Assembly: GCF_030435705.1 (NCBI RefSeq)
Contig: NZ_CP129381.1
Coordinates: 1,240,001 to 1,304,000, forward strand
Source of the DNA: Rhizobium sp. SSA_523
GTDB taxonomy: Bacteria > Pseudomonadota > Alphaproteobacteria > Rhizobiales > Rhizobiaceae
DNA: 64,000 nucleotides
Direction: 5' to 3'
Of this stretch, positions 45,290-54,114 are shown in pieces (position 1 is the stretch's first letter; every line of letters starts with the position of its first letter). The notes below the pieces were generated by a model, which was not told the DNA's origin, made no database searches, and saw only the letters and a program-made list of their open reading frames with translations. The position numbers and the translations under genes were made by a program.

Positions 45290-45496
45290 TCACGGTTTGC
45301 AGGCCCAAATCATCGACCGGCCAGTTGGAAGCTTGAAGCAATCTAATGCTGGGTTGCCAAGCCTCCCCACGTTATCCCGGCCGATCGCAACGAGGTCGCC
45401 TTCAGCGACCATGCCGACGACCTCCATTTTCATCCCCGCCACAAGAGAGGCATGCATATTGAGATTGATGCGCTCGAACTTAGCCTTGGTGATTAC
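45290..45496 (-). pseudogene. SnoaL/NTF2-like protein fragment
   Basis: The minus-strand frame reads HASLVAGMKMEVVGMVAEGD then LVAIGRDNVGRLGNPALDCFKLPTGRSMIW, which follows the middle of SnoaL-type polyketide-cyclase-like proteins (MRMEVExMVAEGDxVAVRW...PPTGR). The beginning and end of the roughly 130-residue family are missing. It directly abuts the shortened GrpB gene, as if a deletion had fused two remnants. Confidence 0.45.
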
Positions 45497-45498
45497 TC

Positions 45499-45810
45499 CT
45501 AAAACCGGGAATACCGCTGGTCGCCGTTGACCCACCAGCGAACATCCTCGGTCATGAAGGAAAGCATCGCGTCAACGCGGGAATATCCAAGCAAAGCCAT
45601 TTCCTGATCAACTCGAGCTTCATCTTGAGGATCCGATACTACTACAAGGTCGATTTCTGGCTCTGCAGCGAGACCAGGAACCGCCGTACTTCCGACATGC
45701 TCTATTTCCACCACATTCGGTAGAAACGGCTTCAGCAGGCGGATCTTTTCAGCATCGAACAAGCTTGGCCATCGATCATCGTAGAGGGTAATTTGACTGG
45801 TCAGCGCCAT
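45499..45810 (-). CDS. GrpB family protein, shortened
   Basis: The 103-residue product has the GrpB/nucleotidyltransferase core ITLYDDRWPSLFDAEKIRLL and VVEIEHVGSTAVPGLAAEPEIDLVV, but GrpB proteins are usually 160-180 residues. The C-terminal third after LLGYSRVDAMLSF is lost or changed. GGAGG precedes the ATG at 45810, so it may still be translated. The function of GrpB proteins is not established. A leader sequence similar to that of the next gene lies upstream. Confidence 0.7.
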   Translation of the reverse strand: MALTSQITLYDDRWPSLFDAEKIRLLKPFLPNVVEIEHVGSTAVPGLAAEPEIDLVVVSDPQDEARVDQEMALLGYSRVDAMLSFMTEDVRWWVNGDQRYSRF

Positions 45811-45860
45811 TGCAGCCTCCCTCAGCCGGTAGGAAACTACCGCATGTAAGCGTGGCCTCG

Positions 45861-45920
45861 AAGGCCGCTTCTGGCGCTTTTGCCTTATGACGGCCGCCGG
45901 CTCAAAGCCGACGAATAAGG
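45861..45920. repeat. Repeated leader element, copy 1
   Basis: This 60-bp stretch upstream of the GrpB-like gene is similar to that at 46403-46468 upstream of the DUF1801 gene: both keep TGGCGCTT, TGACGGC, CCGGC and AAGC(C/A)GAC in order. Both are in the same orientation relative to the gene that follows. Confidence 0.6.
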
Positions 45921-45950
45921 TTAGTCCGCCGCAAGATCGAGCCATCAAGG

Positions 45951-46358
45951 CTACAGCTTAGCACCTGGCAAACTGGCTGCTTGAGCAAGCCAATTCCTCA
46001 ACAACGTTTCATTGACGGGTTCGTCTTCATGAAGATGAACATAGCGTATCTCATCTTGCTTGGAGGCGACTGGCGGCGGCGGAGACAGCGACGCCCCCTT
46101 GAAGAAGGTCACTTTGACGTACTTGTCGAAACAGTGGAAGGCCACGAACCAACCGTTATCAGGAACACCGTAGAAGGGTGTGTTCCATTTCACGGCCTTT
46201 TGGACATGAGGAACGACAGCGTTGATCAAGGCGTCAAGCTGTCTTCCTACTTCATGCTTCCAACCGGGCATTGCTTGGATATAAGCCTGAACTGGACCAT
46301 CACCTTCGCCCTTGGGAATTTGTGGGTTCCCTCCCGACAACAGTTTCGGCGTGCCCAT
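45951..46358 (-). CDS. DUF1801 domain protein
   Basis: The 135-residue protein has the DUF1801 (YdhG-like) pattern: VQAYIQAMPGWKHEVGRQLDALINAVVPHVQKAVKWNTPFYGV at residues 22-65, then WFVAFHCFDKYVKVTFFKG. The fold is found in small proteins linked to iron-sulphur or stress functions, without a firm role. The ATG at 46358 has GGAGG upstream, so the longer frame to 46505 is only its leader. Confidence 0.85.
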   Translation of the reverse strand: MGTPKLLSGGNPQIPKGEGDGPVQAYIQAMPGWKHEVGRQLDALINAVVPHVQKAVKWNTPFYGVPDNGWFVAFHCFDKYVKVTFFKGASLSPPPPVASKQDEIRYVHLHEDEPVNETLLRNWLAQAASLPGAKL

Positions 46359-46402
46359 TGTAAACCCTCCATTTAAGCAAAGACAACTACCACATCCATA
46401 GC

Positions 46403-46468
46403 AAGGCGGCTCTTGGCGCTTCTGTGCCGTGACGGCGTCCGGCCCGAAGCAGACCAGCCTAAACAGGT
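46403..46468. repeat. Repeated leader element, copy 2
   Basis: This is the partner of the element at 45861-45920. Translated in the frame of the following gene, both give a similar short peptide (about L-F-x-x-V-x-F-x-P-x-A-V-x-x-Q-K-R-Q), showing common origin; conservation at DNA level is the more likely reason. Confidence 0.6.
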
Positions 46469-46519
46469 TCACGCGTCCACCTTCCGGTGTTGGCGCACCG
46501 TTCAAAAAAGCTCAGTCTG

Positions 46520-46628
46520 CTAGCGCCGGGCGAGTTCACGCACTTCCTGCGCGAGGATGGCAAAGCCTTGCCTGCTTCTCCGGCACGGGCAGCCTCCACG
46601 CCGGCATTCAGCGCCAACCAGGAAATCC
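46520..46628 (-). pseudogene. Chemoreceptor signalling-tip fragment with 1-bp deletion
   Basis: The minus strand gives LALNAGVEAARAGEAGK, then after loss of one G continues in another frame as FAILAQEVRELARR and a TAG at 46520-46522. This is the highly conserved tip of methyl-accepting chemotaxis proteins, seen intact in the receptor at 34205-36439. Nothing of the rest remains. It lies about 200 bp upstream of the second DUF305 gene. Confidence 0.85.
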
Positions 46629-46823
46629 TTCTCGAGGACGTGTCAAGTCGGGAACAACTGGACGCCCGCTGAAGTTGACAGATGCCTGTATATTGATCGC
46701 GGGCATCCGAGCATCTGTCGGCGTCGATGGAAAACGTGCCCGTCGGTTTTATATCTCCAAGTGAGCGTCCGATGATGGTCGCCATCGCGATCTGGATGCT
46801 TGCAAAGTAACAAGGAGAGCCCC

Positions 46824-47336
46824 GTGTCCTATGGCCGCTTTGTCGCGATGATTGTCACGTCGACAGTGATCATGTTCGGTCTGATGTACCTGAACACCTA
46901 TGTTCTCGATCACGTCACCTATAGCCAGACCCGAACCTGGATGGCACTCCTGATGGGCGCCGTGATGGCGGTCGTGATGATTGGCTTCATGTGGTCGATG
47001 TACAAGAACAGGATCGCGAATGCGATCATCGTCGCCGCGAGTGTCGTCGTCTTCGCCGGATCGCTCTGGCTCGTGCGCAGCCAGGAGACGGTCTCCGACG
47101 TCAGTTACATGAAGGCGATGATCCCACATCACTCGATCGCGATCATGACAAGTGAACGGGCGCACATCAGAGACCCGCGCGTCCGGAAGCTGGCGGATGG
47201 GATTATCGAAGCGCAAGTGCGCGAAATCGGCGAGATGAAATCGTTGATCGCAGATCTGGAGGCTCATCCCGTCTCCGACAATGCGCCCGACCTTCCATCC
47301 TATCGCGAGCGAGGCGCCCCGCCGCCGACACAGTGA
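46824..47336 (+). CDS. DUF305 membrane protein, copy 2
   Basis: The 170-residue protein starts at the GTG at 46824, with AAGGAG 6 bp upstream. It has three to four hydrophobic segments (residues 5-85), then SYMKAMIPHHSIAIMTS and RDPRVRKLADGIIEAQVREIGEMKSLIADLE. It is a clear paralogue of the protein at 32338-32856, with more than half of the positions identical by eye and no gap in the membrane part. The histidine pair and methionines suggest metal binding. It has no DUF421 partner here. Confidence 0.88.
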   Translation: MSYGRFVAMIVTSTVIMFGLMYLNTYVLDHVTYSQTRTWMALLMGAVMAVVMIGFMWSMYKNRIANAIIVAASVVVFAGSLWLVRSQETVSDVSYMKAMIPHHSIAIMTSERAHIRDPRVRKLADGIIEAQVREIGEMKSLIADLEAHPVSDNAPDLPSYRERGAPPPTQ

Positions 47337-47372
47337 AGTGTCACACTGGCGAAACCTGATCCAAGTGGTGCT

Positions 47373-48344
47373 CTAGGCGAGGGTCAGCGCCCGCTTGACC
47401 TCATCAAGGGGAATTGTCCCTGGCTGCAGTTTCTCCCGCACCATGCGCGCGGCGAGTTCACAGAACCAGGCATTGGCCGGCGCTGAGATGCCGTGCAGCC
47501 GTCCCAGCAGAACAACTTCGCCGTTGAGATAATCGGTCTCGATGGATCCCGTGGACCGCGCAAGGCTTTGCGTCGATGAGCTTCCTGCCCGGCTGAAACC
47601 CGGGACGGACGCAACGTTCATCAGCTTCCCGCGGTTGGGATCGGAGTCACCGACACCCTGCCACTTGATGCCCGCAGCAGTGAAAACCATTTCCGCCTCT
47701 TTACGGAGAATGTCGGTAATGGGCGCGGTATCGCCCTGGCCCCCGCATGCAGCTTCAACGATATTCCCGAGGTTCAAAAGGAGCTTTCCATATTTGGCCT
47801 TCATCACGTCTGGCGACACAAAGGCTGGGAGGCCCGCCGCAGTGAGCGTCTTCGCGACGGCTTCATCGACACTGTCGCTCCCATGCGGATATCGACCAAG
47901 GTAGAAATATCCCGAGTGCGGTGACCCGAAGGCGACGACCTCACCAGGCGTGACAAAGTCGGTCGGCATCATGACGCTCACACCATGCACGTTCGCGAAA
48001 TGCCGCAGTGCCCTGCGCTCGTTCTCGACCCCGTTCTGAAAACAGAAGACCGCCTGGTCCCGAAGGCCGGCTGCCGAGAGTTGTTCGATGACCGCGCCCA
48101 TATGCTGGGTCTTCGTACAGACCATCACCACATCGTCGGGGCGAAGCGTGATCGCATTCGGCGTTTCCACGCATTCGAAGCGACGGATCTCGGTTCCCGC
48201 GGGCGTGCGCAATGTCAGCCCGTTCGCCTGGATCGCCTTCAGCTGCTCGCCGCGGGCAATCCCGACGACCTCCTCCCCGGCAGCAGCAAGTGTGACGGCA
48301 ATTGTGCCGCCGATTGCACCCACGCCATGGATAATGAAACGCAT
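47373..48344 (-). CDS. Ketopantoate reductase (ApbA/PanE) family protein
   Basis: The 323-residue protein starts MRFIIHGVGAIGGTIAVTLAAAGEEVVGIARGEQ, the NADP-binding Rossmann motif GxGAIGG of the family, with the catalytic lysine region VMKAKYGKLLLNLGNIVEA near residue 185 and the C-terminal helical domain. The family reduces 2-ketopantoate in pantothenate synthesis, but many paralogues act on other 2-oxo acids. It stands alone; a second family member is encoded at 56879-57901. Confidence 0.88.
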   Translation of the reverse strand: MRFIIHGVGAIGGTIAVTLAAAGEEVVGIARGEQLKAIQANGLTLRTPAGTEIRRFECVETPNAITLRPDDVVMVCTKTQHMGAVIEQLSAAGLRDQAVFCFQNGVENERRALRHFANVHGVSVMMPTDFVTPGEVVAFGSPHSGYFYLGRYPHGSDSVDEAVAKTLTAAGLPAFVSPDVMKAKYGKLLLNLGNIVEAACGGQGDTAPITDILRKEAEMVFTAAGIKWQGVGDSDPNRGKLMNVASVPGFSRAGSSSTQSLARSTGSIETDYLNGEVVLLGRLHGISAPANAWFCELAARMVREKLQPGTIPLDEVKRALTLA

Positions 48345-48805
48345 GTTGGAAACCTCATATGGGCGATATGGAGAGCCCCAATCCCAGTTTGCATGCTAAA
48401 TGCCGCGGACAGTCTGTGTAAAGCAGCCATGAACGATGTGATTTTCGAGGTGATCCATCCAAGGGGTGTCACTGCGGACGATCTTGAGACAGGCGATGAA
48501 GTCTCCAGCTATCCGTCATGACGTTTCCGACGTCGTCTTTGAGGGCTCGGGCAGCCTCTAGCAAGGCAAGCGATCATCCTCCTCATTCACGTGTCAGGCG
48601 ATGAGAACTTGGGAGTTCTCAACCTGAGCCCTCGCCGCGCGGCTCCATCCTTGCCCCGCTGGAGCATTGCGCCATGAAGTTTGCAGGGCGTGATCGATAT
48701 TTCAATGTTCTCTCGTGTCCAATAGACGATCAGCGCGCCCCCCTTGTTGCTGATCGATCCAGAGAGTTGCGCACTGGTTCTCGGGGCTTGAGCTTTCCTG
48801 CCTGT
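48345..48805. other. Intergenic stretch without a recognised gene
   Basis: This 461-bp gap lies between the PanE-like gene start and the TetR gene end. Short open frames on both strands show no family resemblance, and I saw no clear RNA structure. Confidence 0.45.
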
Positions 48806-49432
48806 CTAACCTGGCAGGGGAGTTTTTCGGAAGCTGGCGATGAGCGTCTTCACCCCAAGCCCCGCGACCTCGGCCAGGTCGTATTTCTGTCCCGTCAGGA
48901 GCCATTCCCAGCAGGCGCCCTTCATCAGCCATTTGAGCCCAAGGGCCGCTGATGTGGCGGTCCATTGCGGGTTGAGCAGATTGGCACTCTCGGCCTTTCC
49001 AAAGATCTCGATCAATGTCTGCGTCTGCTCAGCGTCGAGGGCGTCGAAAGCCGCCTGCACGCGCTCCATCTCGCCTGTAAAATTGGTTCGGAGAAGAATG
49101 GTGAGCATGCGCTGCCGCTGCTTGTCCCTGGCAAGGAGCTCCAGCCAATCCTGGGCGACGAACTCGATGAACGACAAGGGATCGCAGCCTTTTTCCTTCG
49201 CCTGTTCCAGGTCCAGCATGCTGATCAGCGGAAGCTGGACGGCGTTGTAGACCTCAAGGAAAAGGTCCGTCTTGCTGGCAAAGTGCCAGTAGACCGCGCC
49301 GCGCGTCACGCCGGCGGCCGAAGCGATGTCCTCCAGCCGGGAGCTGGTAACCCCCTTTTCGAAGAACATCTTCTCGGCCGCCGCCAGAACGGCGGCGCGG
49401 GTTTCAGCGGCCTCTGCCTTGGTGCGTCTCAT
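48806..49432 (-). CDS. TetR/AcrR-type repressor of the RND efflux operon
   Basis: The 208-residue protein starts MRRTKAEAAETRAAVLAAAEKMFFEKGVTSSRLEDIASAAGVTRGAVYWHFASKTDLF, the AcrR/TtgR-type DNA-binding domain, with GAVYWHF as recognition helix. The C-terminal ligand pocket is larger and hydrophobic. Its ATG overlaps the stop of the pump gene in ATGA, so it is the third gene of the efflux operon rather than divergent as is usual. The likely operator is the inverted repeat at 53869-53894, upstream of the first gene. Confidence 0.92.
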   Translation of the reverse strand: MRRTKAEAAETRAAVLAAAEKMFFEKGVTSSRLEDIASAAGVTRGAVYWHFASKTDLFLEVYNAVQLPLISMLDLEQAKEKGCDPLSFIEFVAQDWLELLARDKQRQRMLTILLRTNFTGEMERVQAAFDALDAEQTQTLIEIFGKAESANLLNPQWTATSAALGLKWLMKGACWEWLLTGQKYDLAEVAGLGVKTLIASFRKTPLPG

Positions 49433-52400
49433 TCCCTGCTCCCATCCGCTTCTGTCCGATGGACCGGCTGTGCCGCCGGGACATCCGTCTTCTTATCAAA
49501 CATCCTCATGATGAAGACAAAGAAGACGGGAACGAAGAAGATGGCGAGAACAGTTGCCGAAATCATACCACCGAGAACGCCGGTGCCAATCGCGTTCTGG
49601 CTTGCCGCGCTGGCGCCCGTTGCGATCGCAAGCGGAACAACGCCAAGCGTGAAGGCCAAAGAGGTCATCAGGATCGGCCGGAAGCGCAGCTGGCAGGCTT
49701 CCAGCGTTGCCTCCAAAAGCGACTTGCCCTCGGCCCGCAGGTCCTTCGCAAATTCGACGATCAGGATCGCGTTCTTGGCCGACAGTCCGATAATGGTGAT
49801 CAGGCCGACCTTGAAGTAGACGTCGTTCGGCATGTCGCGCAGCATGACGGCAAGCACCGAGCCGATAATCCCCAAAGGCACAACCAGCATGACCGAGAGC
49901 GGGATGGACCAGCTTTCGTAAAGGGCCGCAAGCAGCAGGAAGATGAACACCACGGTCAGCCCCATCAGGAAGGGAGCCTGCGAACCCGATTGGATCTCCT
50001 GCAGTGACTGGCCGGACCATTCATAGCCGAAACCTTCCGGAAGCTGCTGCATGAGTTGCTCCATCTCGGCAATGGCGGCGCCGGACGAATAGCCAGGAGC
50101 CGCATTGCCGCTGATGCGAACGGCGGGATAGCCGTTATAGCCGACAACCTGGGCCGGACCCTTCGTCCATTGCACGGTTGCGAAGGACCGCAGCGGGACC
50201 ATCCCGTCCCGCCCGTTCGGCACGTTCAGATCGAGAATGTCCTCCGGAGTCATCCGCTGGCTCTGCTCGGCCTGAATGGTGACGCGCTGCATGCGCCCGG
50301 CATTGGGAAAATCGTTGATGTAAGCGGAGCCGAGATTGGCCGAGATCGTCGAGTTGATGCTTTCGAAGGTCACGCCGAACGTATTGGCCTTTTCCCGATC
50401 GATATCGACAATGAGCTGCGCGGCGCTGGGCATGCCTTCCACACGTATGCCGGTCAGAACAGGGCTCTTGCCAGCAATCGAGAGAAGCTGTTCGGTTGCC
50501 GCCCCCAGGGCTGTCTGACCCGCACCGGCCCGGTCCTGCAGCCGGAAGCTGAAACCACCGGCATTGCCGAGGCCCTGGATGGGCGGAGGCGACAAGGCGA
50601 ATGCGATGGCATCGCGGATCTGGAACAATTGCCCGTTGATCCTTTGCGCCAGCGACTGCGCCGAATCCTCCGCTCCGCGCTCGCTCCAATCCTTGAGGGT
50701 GATGAAGGCAAGCCCGGCATTGTCACCGAAGCCGGAAAAGCTGAAGCCACTGATGAGGGTTCTGTCGGCGACGGCCGGTTCCGCGGTGAAGATGGCATCC
50801 ACGGCGTCCGTGACGGACGCCGTGCGGTTCGCACTGGCCTCCGCCGGTGCCTGCATATCGACGATCAGGAAGCCCTGGTCTTCGTTCGGCAGGAACGAGG
50901 ATGGCAGGCTGAGGAAGAGATAGGCCAGGCCGCCCACGAGAACCAGATAGATGATCATGAAGCGCCCTGCCCGGCGGATCGTCCACCCCACGGCACCGGC
51001 ATATTTGCGCGTTCCGGCGTCAAATCTCCGGTTGAACCACCCGAAGAAGCCTTTCTTCTCGTGATGTCCCTTGATCGGCTTGAGGAAGGTCGCGCAGAGC
51101 GCCGGCGTCAAGGACAGAGCCAGCATGCCGGAGAACAAGATCGAGACGACCATTGTCAGGCTGAACTGCTGGTAGATGATGCCGACGGCCCCGGGAAAGA
51201 AGGCCATCGGGATGAAGACTGCGGTGAGAACCAGGGTGATCCCGATGATCGCGCCCGAGATCTGGCTCATCGCCTTGCGCGTCGCCTCCTTCGGAGGCAG
51301 ACCCTCCTCTGCCATGATGCGTTCAACATTCTCAACGACCACGATCGCATCATCGACGAGAATTCCGATCGCCAGCACCATGGCGAACATTGTCAGCACG
51401 TTGATGGAAAAGCCGCTCGCAAACATCACGGCACAGGTGCCAAGCAAGGCCACCGGGACGACCAGAGTCGGAATGATCGTGTAGCGAATGTTCTGCAGGA
51501 ACAGAAACATGACGACGAAGACGAGAACCATCGCCTCGATCAGCGTGTGAATCACCTTCTCGATCGAAACAGCGACGAAGGGCGATGTGTCATAGGGGAT
51601 CTGATATTCCAGGCTTGCCGGGAAAAACTGTGCCAGCTCCTCCATCCTTTCCCGGACGGCCGTCGCCGTCTCCATCGCATTGCCGGACGGCGACAGCTGG
51701 ATGCCGATGGCGGCAGCGGGCTTGCCGTTGATCTTGGTGGAGAAATCATAGCTTTCCGCACCGACCTCGACACGCGCCACATCCCGCAGGCGCACCGATG
51801 ATCCGTCGGGATTGGCGCGCAGCACGATCGCGCCGAACTCCTCCGGCGAGGCCAACTGGCCTTTCACGAGCACGGTGGCTGCAATCTGCTGGTTGATCGG
51901 GTTCGGACGCGCGCCGATGCGGCCCGCCGCGACCTGGGCATTCTGCGAGGAGATCGCTTGGCTGATATCGGCGGACGACAGGTTCAGCCCAAGCATCTTG
52001 TCCGGGTCGATCCAGATCCGCATCGCCCGCTGGCTGGCGAAGACCTGGGCGCGGCCAACGCCATCGACGCGCTGGATTTCACCGAGGACATTGCGGTTGA
52101 TGTAATCGCCGAGCCCGACGGCGTCCAATTGGCCGTCGGTCGAGATCAGCGCGACCATCATCAGAAAGCTGCTTCCGGCCTCCTGAACCTGGACTCCTTG
52201 CTGGCGAACAACCTGAGGCAGGCGCGCCTCGACGCGACGCACCGCGTTCTGGACATCGATGGATGCCTTGGCGGAATCCGTGCCGGGTTCGAAGGTCGCC
52301 GTGATCTGCAACAGGCCGGTCGAGTTCGAGGTGGATTCGAAATAGATCAGGCCATCGACACTGTTGAGCTCCTGTTCGATCGGCGACGTCACGCTCTGGT

Positions 52401-52572
52401 AAACATCTTCCGGCGCAGCGCCGGCATAGGTGGCGTAGATGGAGATCTGCGGCGGCGCGACATTCGGATATTGCGCCACCGGAAGCATGGGAATTGCAAG
52501 CCCGCCGGCGATCATGATGAAAATCGCCACGACCCAAGCGAAGATCGGCCTGCCGATGAAAAACTGTGCCAT
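49429..52572 (-). CDS. RND multidrug efflux pump, HAE1/AcrB family
   Basis: The 1047-residue inner-membrane transporter has the AcrB start MAQFFIGRPIFAWVVAIFIMIAGGLAIPMLPVAQYPNVAPPQISI and twelve helices with two large periplasmic loops. Helix 4 holds the proton-relay aspartates in GILVDDAIVVVENVERIM. FPSSFLPNEDQG and GLSAKNAILIVEFAKDL are further family motifs. It exports drugs, bile or plant compounds in exchange for protons. It follows the adaptor gene by 14 bp; an outer-membrane TolC gene is not present, so it would use one encoded elsewhere. Confidence 0.96.
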   Translation of the reverse strand: MAQFFIGRPIFAWVVAIFIMIAGGLAIPMLPVAQYPNVAPPQISIYATYAGAAPEDVYQSVTSPIEQELNSVDGLIYFESTSNSTGLLQITATFEPGTDSAKASIDVQNAVRRVEARLPQVVRQQGVQVQEAGSSFLMMVALISTDGQLDAVGLGDYINRNVLGEIQRVDGVGRAQVFASQRAMRIWIDPDKMLGLNLSSADISQAISSQNAQVAAGRIGARPNPINQQIAATVLVKGQLASPEEFGAIVLRANPDGSSVRLRDVARVEVGAESYDFSTKINGKPAAAIGIQLSPSGNAMETATAVRERMEELAQFFPASLEYQIPYDTSPFVAVSIEKVIHTLIEAMVLVFVVMFLFLQNIRYTIIPTLVVPVALLGTCAVMFASGFSINVLTMFAMVLAIGILVDDAIVVVENVERIMAEEGLPPKEATRKAMSQISGAIIGITLVLTAVFIPMAFFPGAVGIIYQQFSLTMVVSILFSGMLALSLTPALCATFLKPIKGHHEKKGFFGWFNRRFDAGTRKYAGAVGWTIRRAGRFMIIYLVLVGGLAYLFLSLPSSFLPNEDQGFLIVDMQAPAEASANRTASVTDAVDAIFTAEPAVADRTLISGFSFSGFGDNAGLAFITLKDWSERGAEDSAQSLAQRINGQLFQIRDAIAFALSPPPIQGLGNAGGFSFRLQDRAGAGQTALGAATEQLLSIAGKSPVLTGIRVEGMPSAAQLIVDIDREKANTFGVTFESINSTISANLGSAYINDFPNAGRMQRVTIQAEQSQRMTPEDILDLNVPNGRDGMVPLRSFATVQWTKGPAQVVGYNGYPAVRISGNAAPGYSSGAAIAEMEQLMQQLPEGFGYEWSGQSLQEIQSGSQAPFLMGLTVVFIFLLLAALYESWSIPLSVMLVVPLGIIGSVLAVMLRDMPNDVYFKVGLITIIGLSAKNAILIVEFAKDLRAEGKSLLEATLEACQLRFRPILMTSLAFTLGVVPLAIATGASAASQNAIGTGVLGGMISATVLAIFFVPVFFVFIMRMFDKKTDVPAAQPVHRTEADGSRE

Positions 52573-52586
52573 CAGACGATCCCCTT

Positions 52587-53840
52587 CTATCGCTGCGCCG
52601 AGGATGCGTCACCATTGGCGGGTGTCGCTTCTGCATCTGGAGAGGGATCAGGAGAGGCATCTGGGGCGGCTTCAGGAGAGGCGTCAGGCGCATTGGGCGA
52701 AGCCTGCGTCTGCCATGGTTCGGGCACCACGGTTGCTCCGGGAGCTGTCTTCTGGAAGCCCTCGGCAACCACGCGGTCGCCCTCCTGCAGACCCTTGCTG
52801 ATGACCGACCGATCACCGACCGCGCGCCCCACGGTGACCCGCCGCTGCTCCACCTTGTTCTCGCTATTGACGATGAGAAGGCTTGCCTGGCCGCCTGCGT
52901 CGCGCTGCACCGCCTGCTGCGGAACCGCAAAGGCGGACTTTTCGATGCCCTGCTCGATCAGCACCCGGACATACATTCCGGGAAGAAGATCGCCATCGGG
53001 GTTGGGAAATTCGCCGCGCAGGGTAACCTGGCCCGTGCTCTCATCGACGGCGGCCTCGGAGAACAGGAGGCGGCCGGCATGGGGATAACGCGTTCCGTCA
53101 TCCAGCAGAAGCTGAACCTCCGCCTCGTTCGGCCCCGTCATCAGCTGCCCTTCCTGAAGCGCACGGCGCAGCCGGATGAGTTCGGCGGCAGGCTGGGTGA
53201 AGTCGGCATAGATTGGATCGAGCTGCTGGATGGTCGCGAGCTTTTCGGAACTGCTGGAGCTGACCAGAGCGCCCTCCGTGATCAGCGCACGGCCGATGCG
53301 GCCGCTGATCGGCGCCGTCACGCTTGCATATTGCAGATTGAGCCGCGCTTCGGCCACGCCGGCCTCCGCGACCGCCACCTGTGCATCCGCCTGAGCAAGC
53401 TGGGAGGCGGCTTCGTCGAAGGACTGCTGCGAGGCGACCTGTGATTTCCGCAGCTGTTCTTGCCGCTCGGCATTCTGGCGCGCCTGCAATAGAGCAGCCT
53501 GCGCCACGCGCAGGGTCGCCTCGGCGCTATCCACCCTCACCTGAAACGGGCCTGGATCAATCTGGTAAAGAAGATCTCCCTCGGACACCTGCGATCCCTG
53601 CTCGAAGACCCGCCCGACGATGATTCCGGAGACACGGGGACGAACCTCGGCAATGCGGGTCGGCGCGATACGCCCGGGCAATTCGTTGGTGATGGGCAGT
53701 GCCTCGGCGGCGACCGTCACGATCCCGACCGCGGCGGGAGGGGGTACTTGCGGAGAAGCTTGCTGCTCCGCCTCCTGGCAACCCGCCAGCAGGACCAGCA
53801 GGGGAAGAATGACAGCGTAGCGGGCTGTGATCATCGACAT
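52587..53840 (-). CDS. RND efflux periplasmic adaptor, AcrA family lipoprotein
   Basis: The 417-residue membrane-fusion protein has a lipoprotein signal with lipobox LLAGC (cysteine at about residue 21), a lipoyl/beta-barrel core (LPGRIAPTRIAEVRPRVSGIIVGRVFEQGSQVSEGDLLYQIDP), and a coiled-coil hairpin around residues 100-170. The C-terminus is an unusual low-complexity tail, rich in proline, alanine, aspartate and serine, with repeated ASP(E/D)(A)APDASP-like units (about residues 385-415). GGAG precedes the ATG at 53840. It connects the pump to an outer-membrane channel. Confidence 0.94.
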   Translation of the reverse strand: MSMITARYAVILPLLVLLAGCQEAEQQASPQVPPPAAVGIVTVAAEALPITNELPGRIAPTRIAEVRPRVSGIIVGRVFEQGSQVSEGDLLYQIDPGPFQVRVDSAEATLRVAQAALLQARQNAERQEQLRKSQVASQQSFDEAASQLAQADAQVAVAEAGVAEARLNLQYASVTAPISGRIGRALITEGALVSSSSSEKLATIQQLDPIYADFTQPAAELIRLRRALQEGQLMTGPNEAEVQLLLDDGTRYPHAGRLLFSEAAVDESTGQVTLRGEFPNPDGDLLPGMYVRVLIEQGIEKSAFAVPQQAVQRDAGGQASLLIVNSENKVEQRRVTVGRAVGDRSVISKGLQEGDRVVAEGFQKTAPGATVVPEPWQTQASPNAPDASPEAAPDASPDPSPDAEATPANGDASSAQR

Positions 53841-53868
53841 CGGAACTCCGCGAAATTTTCGGCTCAAT

Positions 53869-53894
53869 ATACATACATGTTGGAACGTATATAT
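53869..53894. promoter_or_regulatory. AcrR-type operator upstream of the efflux operon
   Basis: ATACATAC (53869-53876) and GTATATAT (53887-53894) form an inverted repeat with one mismatch and a 10-bp spacer, similar in size and sequence to the AcrR site with its TACATACAT half. It lies 28 bp upstream of the adaptor start. Confidence 0.65.
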
Positions 53895-54114
53895 GAGGAC
53901 TGCGGAAATTGTGCAATGCGGAATCGTTTCGCTGCGATCACATAAAAGCTGGGGCCGCCGTGGCGCTGAATTGGCGTCACGCCGCAGGGGCATCGGCACA
54001 CGGAAATTGAGGTGGAAACCGGCACGTCTGCGCGATGCCGTCCTCACTCACGAGGCGGGCCGTGAATGTACGATTGCAGGCTTGAGGTCGAAATCCGAGA
54101 GCGCCGTTGCGGGT

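Noticed and set aside
46651..46676. EcfG-like GGAAC-N17-AGTT upstream of DUF305 copy 2
   Set aside because: The -10 part is poor and the site is almost 150 bp from the gene start, within the area of the chemoreceptor remnant.
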